A program made the position numbers and the translations under genes. From assembly GCF_900108315.1 (NCBI RefSeq), contig NZ_FNVB01000007.1:186001-250000 (forward strand): a DNA stretch of 64,000 bases. The letters run 5' to 3'. This document shows, in pieces, positions 17,279-25,172 of the stretch. This stretch comes from Saccharopolyspora kobensis. GTDB lineage: Bacteria; Actinomycetota; Actinomycetes; Mycobacteriales; Pseudonocardiaceae. Position 1 is the stretch's first letter, and the number at the start of each line of letters is the position of its first letter. Under the pieces are notes generated by a model that worked only from the letters and a program-made list of their open reading frames with translations, was not told where the DNA came from and made no database searches.

Positions 17279-17481
17279 CCGGGCTCGGGCGCCGTCCCGC
17301 CGCGGGACGACGTCCGAGCCTCCGCCAGCCGCAGGTGGCGGTGGTTGACCCGGACGAGTTGATCCGATCGAGCGATCATCTTCTCAATCGCGCCGGGGGC
17401 GCGACCCTGCGCCGATCGGCCGCTACGCTGGTGGTGCACGGGCTGCGCGAGTCGAGCCCCGAGGGCGCACAGGAGCGCTAA
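17275..17481 (+). CDS. Possible small basic protein coupled between the DUF3710 and OB-fold genes
   Basis: A 68-codon frame begins with GTG overlapping the upstream stop (GTGA) and ends with TAA overlapping the next ATG (TAATG). Both junctions are typical of translational coupling. The product is Arg-rich with a central segment VVDPDELIRSSDHLLNRAGG. No family is recognised. Third-position GC is lower than in the neighbours, and an internal TACGCT could be a -10, so the stretch may instead be a non-coding spacer with a promoter for the OB-fold gene. Confidence 0.35.
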   Translation: MTGLGRRPAAGRRPSLRQPQVAVVDPDELIRSSDHLLNRAGGATLRRSAATLVVHGLRESSPEGAQER

Positions 17482-17858
17482 TGAGCAAGAGCGAGGGCGG
17501 CTACTGGCGTCGCCTCGTACGGCGCTTGACCAGTGACGTCGCCGAGCTGGACGCCGACGACCTCTCGGAGCGGTCGCAGGCGGGCGGGGCGCAGCGGGCC
17601 AGCGACTGCAAGTGCGGCCAGGAGGCGGTGGTGCTCGGCCGGGTTCGCAGCGTCGGGCTGTGCCCCAAGGCGTCGGCACCGACGCTGGAGGCCGAGCTCT
17701 TCGACGGCACCGAGGACGTCACGCTGGTGTGGCTGGGCCGCCGCCGGATCGCAGGCATCGAACCGGGCCGCACCATCAAGGCCCGTGGCCGGATCGCGGA
17801 TCGCGACGGTCGCAAGGTGCTTTACAACCCCTACTACGAGTTGCAGAACACCGCATGA
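17481..17858 (+). CDS. OB-fold nucleic-acid-binding domain protein
   Basis: The 125-residue protein has a polar N-terminus and then an OB-fold. Its strands include EAVVLGRVRSVGLCPKAS, LEAELFDGTEDVTLVWLGRR and AGIEPGRTIKARGRIADRDG. The order resembles the anticodon-binding/RecG-wedge type OB domain. It corresponds to the small OB-fold gene next to the DUF3159 gene in mycobacteria (Rv2694c). Its role is unknown; binding of single-stranded nucleic acid is inferred only from the fold. The stop overlaps the ATG of the DUF3159 gene (ATGA), so the two are translated together. Confidence 0.8.
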   Translation: MSKSEGGYWRRLVRRLTSDVAELDADDLSERSQAGGAQRASDCKCGQEAVVLGRVRSVGLCPKASAPTLEAELFDGTEDVTLVWLGRRRIAGIEPGRTIKARGRIADRDGRKVLYNPYYELQNTA

Positions 17859-18589
17859 GCGAACGCGACGCAGCGGCTGCCGGGCTGTCCGCCCAGGACG
17901 CGGCCGAGAAGCAGACGGACGACGACGGGCAGCGCGCCGCCGGTGCCGAGAACACCTTGCTGGAGCAGATGGGCGGGGTCAGCGGCCTGGCCTACTCCGC
18001 GGTGCCGATCGTGGTCTTCGTGCTGGTCAGCTCCTTCACGAGCCTGATGCCGGCGATCTGGTCGGCGATCGGCGTGGCGGTGGCCATCGCGATCTTCCGG
18101 CTGGTGCGCAAGGAGCCGCTGCAACCGGCCATCTCGGGCGTGATCGGGGTGGCGGTGTGCTCGTTCATCGCCTACCGCTCCGGGGACGCCAAGGGCTTCT
18201 TCCTGCTGGGCATCTGGACGAGCCTGATCTACGGCGGGCTGTTCCTGGTCTCCGTGCTGGCCCGCTGGCCGCTGGTGGGCGTCGCCTGGTCGGCGCTGAA
18301 CGGGCTGGGCTTCTCCTGGCGCAAGCAGCGGCGCGCGCTGCGCGGGTACGACCTGGCCACGCTGGCGTGGGTCGCGGTGTTCGGCGCGAAGTACGTGGTG
18401 CAGCAGTGGCTCTACGACGCCGACCAGACCGGCTGGCTGGCGTTCGCGCGGATCGCGATGGGCTACCCGCTGACCGGTCTGGCGCTGATCGTCACGGTGT
18501 GGGCGATCCGGCGCGCGGCGAAGGTCGCGGAGCAGGAGAAGGCAGCCGCGGAGTCGACCGCGGTGAGCCCCAACCCGTCGGTCGGCTGA
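17855..18589 (+). CDS. DUF3159 integral membrane protein
   Basis: The 244-residue protein has a polar N-terminus of about 45 residues and about six membrane helices. Segments such as AYSAVPIVVFVLVSSFTSLM, PAIWSAIGVAVAIAIFRLV and GYPLTGLALIVTVWAIR are recognisable. The loop AYRSGDAKGFFLLGIW is conserved in DUF3159 (Rv2693c). The transported substrate, if any, is unknown. It is the last gene of the dut-DUF3710-OB-fold operon and is followed by hairpin-rich repeat DNA. Confidence 0.85.
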   Translation: MSERDAAAAGLSAQDAAEKQTDDDGQRAAGAENTLLEQMGGVSGLAYSAVPIVVFVLVSSFTSLMPAIWSAIGVAVAIAIFRLVRKEPLQPAISGVIGVAVCSFIAYRSGDAKGFFLLGIWTSLIYGGLFLVSVLARWPLVGVAWSALNGLGFSWRKQRRALRGYDLATLAWVAVFGAKYVVQQWLYDADQTGWLAFARIAMGYPLTGLALIVTVWAIRRAAKVAEQEKAAAESTAVSPNPSVG

Positions 18590-18597
18590 ACCGACTT

Positions 18598-18643
18598 CTT
18601 CCCGAACCTCCCGACACGCGTCTTCCCGAACCTCCCGACACGC
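18598..18643. repeat. 24-bp tandem duplication
   Basis: The unit CTTCCCGAACCTCCCGACAC plus GCGT occurs at 18598-18621 and again, as 22 matching bases, from 18622. The second copy forms the left arm of the adjacent terminator-like hairpin, so the duplication probably arose from that arm. Confidence 0.75.
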
Positions 18644-18663
18644 CGATGCCGTGTCGGGAGGTT
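18629..18663 (+). terminator. Hairpin after the DUF3159 gene
   Basis: Perfect 14-bp arms AACCTCCCGACACG and complement (18629-18642, 18650-18663) with a 7-nt loop lie 40 nt after the DUF3159 stop. Position and strength suggest it ends the dut operon. Confidence 0.6.
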
Positions 18664-18666
18664 CTG

Positions 18667-18784
18667 CGATTTCAATGGAACTTGCGCGCACCGTCGGCGT
18701 GTCGAGTCCGCGACACGCCGACAGTGCGTCGGGATCTACGCAATTTCAATGGAAATCAGACGTCTGATTTCCATTGAAATTGCG
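18667..18784. repeat. Composite palindromic intergenic repeat, copy 1
   Basis: Three modules are seen. The first is a half-element ATTTCAATGGAACTTGCGCGC. The second is a hairpin with 12-bp arms GTCGGCGTGTCG (18693-18704 and 18711-18722). The third is a perfect 46-bp palindrome (18739-18784) with half-site GCAATTTCAATGGAAATCAG. The same modules in the same order occur at 27113-27242. Copy 1 fills the gap between convergent genes and may end transcription in both directions. Confidence 0.8.
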
Positions 18785-18803
18785 GTGTGTCCGCGGGACC
18801 GGG

Positions 18804-19469
18804 TCAGGTGGCCTGGTCGTGGATGACGGCCCGGATCTGCTGCTCGACGTCCGCGGTGGCCACGAAGAGCAGCTCGTCGCCCGCCTCCAGCGGGTCGTCG
18901 GCCTGCGGCACGATGACCCGGCCGCCGCGCAGGATGGTCACCAGCGCCGCGTCCGCGGGCAGCTTCAGCTCGCGGACCCGCCGCCCGGCCAGCGGCGTGC
19001 CTTCCGGCAGCGTCACCTCGACCAGGTTCGCCTGGCCCTGGCGCAGCGTCATCAACCGCACCAGATCGCCGACGTTGACCGCCTCCTCGACCATCGCGGC
19101 CAGCATCCGCGGCGTGGACACCGCGACGTCGACGCCCCAGGCCTCGGTGAACAGCCACTCGTTGAGCGGGTCGTTGACGCGGGCGACGACCCGGCGCGCG
19201 GCGAACTCGGTCTTCGACAGCAGCGAGACCACCAGGTTCACCTTGTCGTCGCCGGTGGCCGCGATGACCACGTCGCACGACTCCAGCCCGGCCTCCTCCA
19301 GCGACGCCAGCTCGCAGGCGTCGGCCAGCATCCACTCGGCGCCGGGGATGTTGCGCGGGTGGTAGTTCTGTACGCTGCGCTCGATCAGCAGGACCTCGTG
19401 GTCGCCTTCGAGCAGCTCCCGGGCGATGGACTGGCCGACCGCGCCGGCGCCCGCGATCGCGATGCGCAT
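18804..19469 (-). CDS. TrkA-family potassium channel/uptake regulator (second subunit)
   Basis: The 221-residue protein has an N-terminal RCK_N Rossmann domain with the NAD(H)-binding motif GAGAVGQSIA and the acidic strand end LLIERS. The CDVVIAATGDDKVNLVVSLL segment is typical. The RCK_C domain (about 140-221) contains EVTLPEGTPLAGRRVREL and DPLEAGDELLFVAT. TrkA proteins gate potassium transporters in response to nucleotides. The ATG overlaps the stop of the preceding trkA gene by one base (TGATG), so the pair is co-translated, like ceoB/ceoC in M. tuberculosis. Confidence 0.92.
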   Translation of the reverse strand: MRIAIAGAGAVGQSIARELLEGDHEVLLIERSVQNYHPRNIPGAEWMLADACELASLEEAGLESCDVVIAATGDDKVNLVVSLLSKTEFAARRVVARVNDPLNEWLFTEAWGVDVAVSTPRMLAAMVEEAVNVGDLVRLMTLRQGQANLVEVTLPEGTPLAGRRVRELKLPADAALVTILRGGRVIVPQADDPLEAGDELLFVATADVEQQIRAVIHDQAT

Positions 19470-20134
19470 CACTCGCTCTCCTCGGGTGTGCGGCGGGCAG
19501 CCGCCGTGACGTCGGTGACGGTGCCCGACAGCGCGGCCACGTAGACCGCGTCGTCGGCCTGGACGACGGTCCTGGCATCCGGCAGCACGCCGTTGCCGAA
19601 CCGCATGATGAACGCGACCCGCGCGCCGACGGCGGCCTCCACCTCGGACACCCGGTGCCCCACCCACGCCTCGTGCAGCGGCAGCTGCAGGACCGCGACG
19701 GTGCCGGACGGCTCCCGCCACGCGGTGGCCACGCCCTCGGGCAGCAGCATCCGCAGGAACCGGTCGGTGGTCCACGGGACGGTGGCCACCGTGGGGATGC
19801 CCAGCCGCTGGTAGACCTCGGCGCGCTTGGGGTCGTAGATCCGGGCGACCACGTGCTCCACGCCGAAGGTCTCGCGGGCGACCCGCGCCGAGACGATGTT
19901 GGAGTTGTCCCCGTTGGACACCGCCGCGAACGCCGCGGCCCGCTCGATGCCCGCTTCGACCAGGATGTCCCGGTCGAAGCCGTTCCCGGTGATCTGCGTG
20001 CCGCGGAAGTCCTTGCCCAGGCGGTGGAACGACTGCGGGTCCTTGTCGACCACCGCCACCGTGTGGTCGAGCCGCTGCAGGGCGGCGGCCAGGGACGACC
20101 CGACCCGGCCGCAGCCCATGATCACCACGTGCAC
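19469..20134 (-). CDS. TrkA-family potassium uptake regulator (first subunit)
   Basis: The 221-residue protein begins VHVVIMGCGRVGSSLAAAL, the GxGxxG NAD-binding motif of RCK domains. DKDPQSFHRL follows with the adenosine-binding acidic residue. The second half is an RCK_C domain (LPLHEAWVGHRVSEVEAAVG). It is paralogous to the next gene and equal in length; the two probably form a hetero-octameric ring on a transport subunit. The GTG start has GAGGAGACGAAG upstream. The divergent gene across a 223-bp gap encodes a KimA-like potassium importer, a plausible partner. Confidence 0.92.
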   Translation of the reverse strand: MHVVIMGCGRVGSSLAAALQRLDHTVAVVDKDPQSFHRLGKDFRGTQITGNGFDRDILVEAGIERAAAFAAVSNGDNSNIVSARVARETFGVEHVVARIYDPKRAEVYQRLGIPTVATVPWTTDRFLRMLLPEGVATAWREPSGTVAVLQLPLHEAWVGHRVSEVEAAVGARVAFIMRFGNGVLPDARTVVQADDAVYVAALSGTVTDVTAAARRTPEESE

Positions 20135-20344
20135 GAGCTTCGTCTCCTCGTTGCGGGATGTGCGCGACGATCTCCCGATCGTCTGCCGACGGTACCCGGA
20201 CGGCGGCGGCTCCGGGGTGCGACCGCCGGTTCCGGGCTGCTGCACGGTACCGGTTGGGGTGCCGGTCCGGGCAGGGGTGGCCCCGGGATGTGACCTGCCA
20301 GCAAAACGGACGACCGAACCACCCGGTCGGCCGGTGTTTGCGCT

Positions 20345-20350
20345 TACGCT
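20345..20350 (+). promoter_or_regulatory. -10 element of the KimA-like gene, leaderless
   Basis: TACGCT lies 7 nt before the GTG start and fits TANNNT. There is no ribosome site between them. Confidence 0.5.
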
Positions 20351-20357
20351 CTGTGCC

Positions 20358-22394
20358 GTGTCCAAGCTCGCAACCGCGGCGAAACGGTTGATCGTCGGTC
20401 GCCCGTTCCGCAGCGACCGCCTCGCGCACACGCTGCTGCCCAAGCGCATCGCGCTCCCGGTGTTCTCCTCCGACGCCATGTCCAGCGTCGCCTACGCCCC
20501 CGAAGAGATCCTCCTGGTGCTCTCGGTGGCGGGCCTGTCCGCGTACGCGGTGAGCCCGTGGATCGGGCTGCTGGTCGCCGTGGTGATGATCGCGGTGGTC
20601 GCGTCGTACCGGCAGAACGTGCGCGCCTACACCTCCGGAGGCGGCGACTACGAGGTCGCCACCGTCAACCACGGCCCCCGGTGGGGCCTGGTGGTGGCCA
20701 GCGCGCTGCTGGTCGACTACATCCTCACCGTCGCCGTGTCGATCTCCTCGGCGGCGGCCAACATCGGCTCGGTGATCCCGTTCGTGGCCGAGCACAAGGT
20801 GCTGTTCTCGGTCGGCGCGATCGTGCTGCTGACCGCGATGAACCTGCGCGGTGTCCGGGAGGCGGGCTCGATGTTCGCGATCCCGACCTACGCGTTCCTC
20901 ATCGGCGTTCTTGGCATGATCGTCTGGGGCCTGTTCCAGACCTACGTGCTCGGTGCGGACCTGCGGGCCGAGAGCGCTGACTTCGGGCTGGTGGCCGAGG
21001 AGAGCCAGATGGCCGGGGTCGCGTTCGCGTTCCTGGTGCTGCGCGCGTTCTCCTCCGGCAGCGCGGCGCTGACCGGTGTCGAGGCGATCAGCAACGGCGT
21101 GCCCGCGTTCCGGAAGCCCAAGTCGCGCAACGCGGCGACCACGCTGGCGCTGATGGGCTCCTTCGCCGTGATCATGTTCCTGGGGCTGCTGTGGCTGGCC
21201 GGCATCACCGGTGCCGTGATCGCCGAGGACCCGGCCCACCAGCTGATCGGCGCCCCGGAGGGGTACCACCAGAAGACGCTGGTCGCGCAGCTGGCCGAGG
21301 CGGTCTTCGCGGGCTTCCCGCCGGGCGTGTGGTACCTGGTGTTCTTCACCGGTCTGATCCTGGTGCTGGCGGCCAACACCGCGTTCAACGGCTTCCCGGT
21401 GCTCGGGTCGATCCTGGCGCAGGACCGGTTCCTGCCGCGGCAGCTGCACACCCGCGGCGACCGGCTGGCGTTCTCCAACGGCATCGTGTTCCTGGCCGTC
21501 GGCGCGGTCGTCCTGGTGGCCGCGTTCGACGCCGAGGTCACCCGGCTGATCCAGCTCTACATCGTCGGCGTGTTCGTGTCGTTCGTGCTCAGCCAGAGCG
21601 GCATGATCCGGCACTGGAACCGGAAGCTGCGCACCGAGACCGACCCGCAGGCCCGGTCGCGGATGCGGCGGGCGCAGGCGATCAACGGCTTCGGACTGGT
21701 GATGACGGCCAGCGTGCTGGTGATCGTGCTGATCACCAAGTTCACCCACGGCGCCTGGATCGCCATCGCCGCGATGGCAGGCATCTACGTGCTGATGACC
21801 GGCATCCGCAGGCACTACGACCGGGTGGCCGAGGAGCTCAAGCGGCAGGAGGCCGACGCCGTGCTGCCTTCGCGCAACCACGCGCTGGTGCTGGTCTCCA
21901 AGCTGCACCTGCCGACGATGCGCGCCATCGCCTACGCCCGCGCCACCCGCCCCGACGTGCTGGAGGGCGTCACGGTCAACGTCGACGACGGCGACACCCG
22001 GGCGCTGACGGCCCAGTGGGAGGCGGAGAACCTGCCGGTGCCGCTGAAGGTCCTGGAGTCGCCGTACCGGGAGATCACCCGGCCGCTGCTGGAGTACGTC
22101 AAGCGCATCCGCCGGGACAGCCCCCGCGACGTGGTGACGGTGTTCATCCCGGAGTATGTGGTGGGGCACTGGTGGGAGCAGCTCCTGCACAACCAGAGCG
22201 CGCTGCGGCTCAAGAGCCGGCTGCTGTTCCAGCCGGGTGTGATGGTCACCAGCGTGCCGTGGCAGTTGGAGTCCTCCGACCGGATCCGCCAGAAGAAGAA
22301 GCAGCAGCTGGCCTCGATGCCCGGCGCCACCCGGCGCGGGCTGGGGGCCAACGGGAAGGGAAACGGTGACCGGAAAACCGGACTGGACCGGTAG
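20358..22394 (+). CDS. APC-superfamily permease, KimA-like potassium importer
   Basis: The 678-residue protein has about 12 membrane helices (residues 45-490) and a large cytosolic C-terminal domain. Segments such as SSDAMSSVAYAPEEILLVLS, LLVDYILTVAVSISS, FSSGSAALTGVEAISNGVPA and LVLAANTAFNGFPVLGSIL closely resemble what I recall of Bacillus subtilis KimA, a high-affinity K+/H+ symporter. The cytosolic domain has the same order of blocks, including the ending LLHNQSALRLKSRLLF. General amino-acid permeases lack this tail. The divergent trkA pair supports a potassium role. The 3' end overlaps the next gene by 29 bp. Direct transport data for this clade are not known to me. Confidence 0.8.
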   Translation: MSKLATAAKRLIVGRPFRSDRLAHTLLPKRIALPVFSSDAMSSVAYAPEEILLVLSVAGLSAYAVSPWIGLLVAVVMIAVVASYRQNVRAYTSGGGDYEVATVNHGPRWGLVVASALLVDYILTVAVSISSAAANIGSVIPFVAEHKVLFSVGAIVLLTAMNLRGVREAGSMFAIPTYAFLIGVLGMIVWGLFQTYVLGADLRAESADFGLVAEESQMAGVAFAFLVLRAFSSGSAALTGVEAISNGVPAFRKPKSRNAATTLALMGSFAVIMFLGLLWLAGITGAVIAEDPAHQLIGAPEGYHQKTLVAQLAEAVFAGFPPGVWYLVFFTGLILVLAANTAFNGFPVLGSILAQDRFLPRQLHTRGDRLAFSNGIVFLAVGAVVLVAAFDAEVTRLIQLYIVGVFVSFVLSQSGMIRHWNRKLRTETDPQARSRMRRAQAINGFGLVMTASVLVIVLITKFTHGAWIAIAAMAGIYVLMTGIRRHYDRVAEELKRQEADAVLPSRNHALVLVSKLHLPTMRAIAYARATRPDVLEGVTVNVDDGDTRALTAQWEAENLPVPLKVLESPYREITRPLLEYVKRIRRDSPRDVVTVFIPEYVVGHWWEQLLHNQSALRLKSRLLFQPGVMVTSVPWQLESSDRIRQKKKQQLASMPGATRRGLGANGKGNGDRKTGLDR

Positions 22395-23604
22395 ACGGCT
22401 CGAGGTCGAGGTGGGCGCCGTGGCGCACGGCGGCCACTGCGTGGCGCGGCACGAGGGCCGGGTGGTGTTCGTCCGGCACGCGCTGCCCGGCGAGGTCGTG
22501 GTCGCGGAGGTCACCGAGGACGCCGGGGGAGGGTTCTGCCGCGCGGACGCGGTCGAGGTGCTGACCCCGGCCGCCGGGCGGGTGGACCCGCCGTGCGAGC
22601 TGGCCGCCATGGCGCGCGGCCGCGACCGCTGCGGAGGTTGCGACTGGCAGCACGCCTCGGGTGAGACGCAGCGCGAGCTGAAGGCGGCCGTGGTGGCCGA
22701 GCAGTTGCAGCGGATCGCCGGGATCGATTGGCCGGTGCGGGTGCGCGAGCTGCCCGGCGGGCTGCTGCGCTGGCGCACCCGCGCGCGGCTGGCGGTGGAC
22801 CGCCGCGGCAACGCCGGGTTCCGGGCGCACCGCAGCCACCGGGTGATCCCGGTTGCGGACTGCCCGATCACCGCGGCGGGCGCGATGGACGAGGTCACCG
22901 AGCGCCGCTGGCGCCCGGGCGCGGAGCTGACCGTGGTCGAGGACTCGCTCGGCGAGGTGCACGTGACCGCGGTGGACCACAAGCCGCAGCGGCGGCACGC
23001 GCGCCCGGTGGCCCGGCACGTCCGCGGCGGGTCGGTGGCGCACGAGTCCGCCGCGGGCCGCGCGTTCGACGTGTCGGTGCAGGGCTTCTGGCAGGTGCAC
23101 CAGGCCGCGCCGGACGTGTTCAGCGAGACCGTCGCGCGGCTGGCCGAGGTGCCCTCCGGCGGCGTGGCGTGGGACCTCTACGGCGGTGTCGGGTTGTTCG
23201 CCGCGGTGCTCGCCGAGCAGGCCGGGCCGACCGGCTCGGTGCTGCTGGTGGAGTCGTCCAAGCACGCCGTGGAGGAGGCGGTGGCGAACCTGCGGGAGTT
23301 CCCGCAGGTGTCGTTCCGCGCGGGCACGGTGGAGCGGGTGACCGAGGACGAGGACCTGCCGGTGCCGGACGTCGTGGTCCTGGACCCGCCCCGCAAGGGC
23401 GCCGGGCGCGCCGTGGTGGACGCCATCGCCGATCGCCGCCCGTCGCGGATCGTGCACATCGCCTGCGATCCGGCGGCCCTGGCCCGCGACGTGGGCCTCT
23501 ACGCGGAGCGCGGCTACCGCCTGCGGGAGCTGGAGGCCTTCGACGCCTTCCCGATGACCCACCACATCGAGTGCATCGCGCTGCTGGAGGCGGCCGAGGA
23601 GTGA
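22366..23604 (+). CDS. TrmA/RumA-type class I SAM-dependent RNA methyltransferase
   Basis: The 412-residue protein has an N-terminal TRAM RNA-binding domain (RRLEVEVGAVAHGGHCVAR). A likely iron-sulfur cluster region follows with Cys in DPPCEL, RCGGCDWQH and DCPIT. The methyltransferase domain contains FWQVHQ, DLYGGVGLFAAVLA (SAM motif I) and DPPRKGAG. The catalytic Cys lies in IVHIACDPAALARD and the general-base Glu in THHIECIALLE. This is the tRNA/rRNA uridine-C5 methyltransferase superfamily; the target base is not assigned. GTG start after GGGAAGGGAAAC. It overlaps the permease gene by 29 bp, the same pairing as Rv2689c/Rv2690c. Confidence 0.9.
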   Translation: MTGKPDWTGRRLEVEVGAVAHGGHCVARHEGRVVFVRHALPGEVVVAEVTEDAGGGFCRADAVEVLTPAAGRVDPPCELAAMARGRDRCGGCDWQHASGETQRELKAAVVAEQLQRIAGIDWPVRVRELPGGLLRWRTRARLAVDRRGNAGFRAHRSHRVIPVADCPITAAGAMDEVTERRWRPGAELTVVEDSLGEVHVTAVDHKPQRRHARPVARHVRGGSVAHESAAGRAFDVSVQGFWQVHQAAPDVFSETVARLAEVPSGGVAWDLYGGVGLFAAVLAEQAGPTGSVLLVESSKHAVEEAVANLREFPQVSFRAGTVERVTEDEDLPVPDVVVLDPPRKGAGRAVVDAIADRRPSRIVHIACDPAALARDVGLYAERGYRLRELEAFDAFPMTHHIECIALLEAAEE

Positions 23605-23755
23605 CCGGTCGCGGGCGTGGCCGCCCGACGGGTGCCGCCCGGTGGTGTCGTGGTGGCCCGGACCCGGCACGACGAGCAGCGCCGCCGGTCGATCCGATGT
23701 CCTGAGCGCCTCGACGCCGGTGGGTGCTGACGGTTCGAGGATGGGAAACGGCGAG

Positions 23756-24886
23756 ATGACACAACGCGAACACCTGCCGGAGGTGCTGCCCGCCCCGCCC
23801 GAGTCGGGGACCGAGGTGCGCGCCGTGCCGGGGAACCCCGGCACGGCGGCGGAATCCGTGCCCGGGCGGCGTCCGGTGGCGATGCTCTCGGGCGGGCTGG
23901 CCGTCGTGGTGCTGCCCGCCCTGGCGCTGCTGCTCGCCGCGCCCGCCGCACCCGGCTTCATCCTGGTCTGGGCCGCGGTGTGGATCGGGATCGCCGCGGT
24001 GTGCTGGCTGCTGGACCAGCGGACACCGCGCCGCTGGCCGGGGTGGGCGCTGCTGGCCGTCGCGCCGCCGGTGGTCGCCGACCTGATCTTCGCGGCTCCG
24101 CTCGGCCTGCTCGGACTGGCTGCGCTGGTCATCGCGCCGCTGGTGGCGCGGGCGGCGTCCCGCCGGTGCACCGCGCTCGCGGCCGACCTCGCCGAGCTCG
24201 ACGTGGAGACCGTCCTGCCCGCGGGCACCGCGCGGCTGCGGATCGGCCGGGACCGGGTGGTGCTGGTGCGCGGCGCCATCGCCGGCGGCGGGCACGTCGA
24301 CCACGCGCTGCCGCTGGCGGAGCTCTCGCTGGCCCAGCCCGGCGAGATCACCGCGGCGGAGGCCCGGTGGCCGCTGCCCGGCGGTGTCGACGTCCGGCTG
24401 CGGCGCGGGCCGGCGGTGCGGCTGGTCGCCGGGAACCAGCAGTGGGTGCTGCCGGTCGAGGACCCGCGGTTGGTGGCCGACATCGTTCGTCGTCGCGGCA
24501 CAGCGGCGTGGTCGCAGCGCACCGGTCCGCAGGACCTCGGTTCCTGGCGCGCGCTGCACGAGTGGGCCGTCGCGCGCACCACGACCTACCGCCACGGCGG
24601 GAAGAAGCAGGCGTACCCGGCGTTCCGGGCACCGGTGGGCTTCCTGGCGGCGATCCTCGGCACCGGGCTGCTCGCCACTGCCGCCGGCCGGGCGCTCACC
24701 GATCCCGGTGTGTGGACCGTCGGCGCCGTCGCGTCGGTGCTCGGTGGCTACTTCGTCGTGGCGTGGCTGCGCGTGCGGAAGCGGCTGGAGTTCGCCGAGC
24801 TCCAGAAGCTGCCGCCGCACAGCCCGCCGTGGGGCGACCGGCGCCCGGATTTCGCCCCGACCCCGGAGTGGCGGCCCTGGCGGTGA
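23756..24886 (+). CDS. Hypothetical multi-pass membrane protein
   Basis: The 376-residue protein has a Pro-rich N-terminus, then three or four hydrophobic segments (about 46-68, 71-92, 98-125). A cytoplasmic middle domain (about 130-285) with beta-rich sequence reads RLRIGRDRVVLVRG and VDVRLRRGPAVRLVAGNQQW. Two C-terminal helices (FLAAILGTGLLATAAG and VGAVASVLGGYFVVAWL) and a Pro/Trp-rich tail follow. The middle domain looks like a bacterial PH-type fold between membrane helices, but this is inference. ATG at 23756 is used; ATG at 23741 is in frame and possible. The family is not recognised. Confidence 0.65.
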   Translation: MTQREHLPEVLPAPPESGTEVRAVPGNPGTAAESVPGRRPVAMLSGGLAVVVLPALALLLAAPAAPGFILVWAAVWIGIAAVCWLLDQRTPRRWPGWALLAVAPPVVADLIFAAPLGLLGLAALVIAPLVARAASRRCTALAADLAELDVETVLPAGTARLRIGRDRVVLVRGAIAGGGHVDHALPLAELSLAQPGEITAAEARWPLPGGVDVRLRRGPAVRLVAGNQQWVLPVEDPRLVADIVRRRGTAAWSQRTGPQDLGSWRALHEWAVARTTTYRHGGKKQAYPAFRAPVGFLAAILGTGLLATAAGRALTDPGVWTVGAVASVLGGYFVVAWLRVRKRLEFAELQKLPPHSPPWGDRRPDFAPTPEWRPWR

Positions 24887-25079
24887 ATCAGTTCGGGCCC
24901 TTCGGCATGAACGCCGGTGGGGGCGGTGACGACGCCCACAGCGTCGGCGGCCGCGCGTCTCGCCCTCCGCGCCGCGCGCCGAACGTCGGCACCAGCGGCC
25001 TTCCGGAGGTACCGGAACGCGTCCGTTCTGGTGAGAACGCGGGTGCGCACCGCGGCCGGGCGCCCGGGAGTCCGCTCCG

Positions 25080-25166
25080 TAGACTGGGCGGACCATGCAT
25101 CGCGGCGGAGCCGGGCAGCCAGTCCGGTCCCAGCATGCGAATGAACCCGACCAGCACGATGAGTGA
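25080..25166 (+). promoter_or_regulatory. dxs promoter and 23-codon upstream frame
   Basis: TAGACT at 25080-25085 fits a -10 element. An ATG at 25095 opens a 23-codon frame (MHRGGAGQPVRSQHANEPDQ then HDE) whose TGA at 25164-25166 lies 6 nt before the dxs start and inside its ribosome site. It could be a leader peptide coupled to dxs or a chance frame. Confidence 0.35.
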
Positions 25167-25172
25167 GGTGGA

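Noticed and set aside
18598..18784. Possible CRISPR array
   Set aside because: The repeats are two tandem 24-bp units and nested palindromes, not regularly spaced repeats with unique spacers; no cas genes are present.
18804..22982. A 1392-codon open frame on the minus strand
   Set aside because: Only its last 222 codons are the TrkA gene; the rest is antisense to the KimA-like permease and methyltransferase genes, with His/Arg/Gln-rich composition typical of GC-rich shadows.
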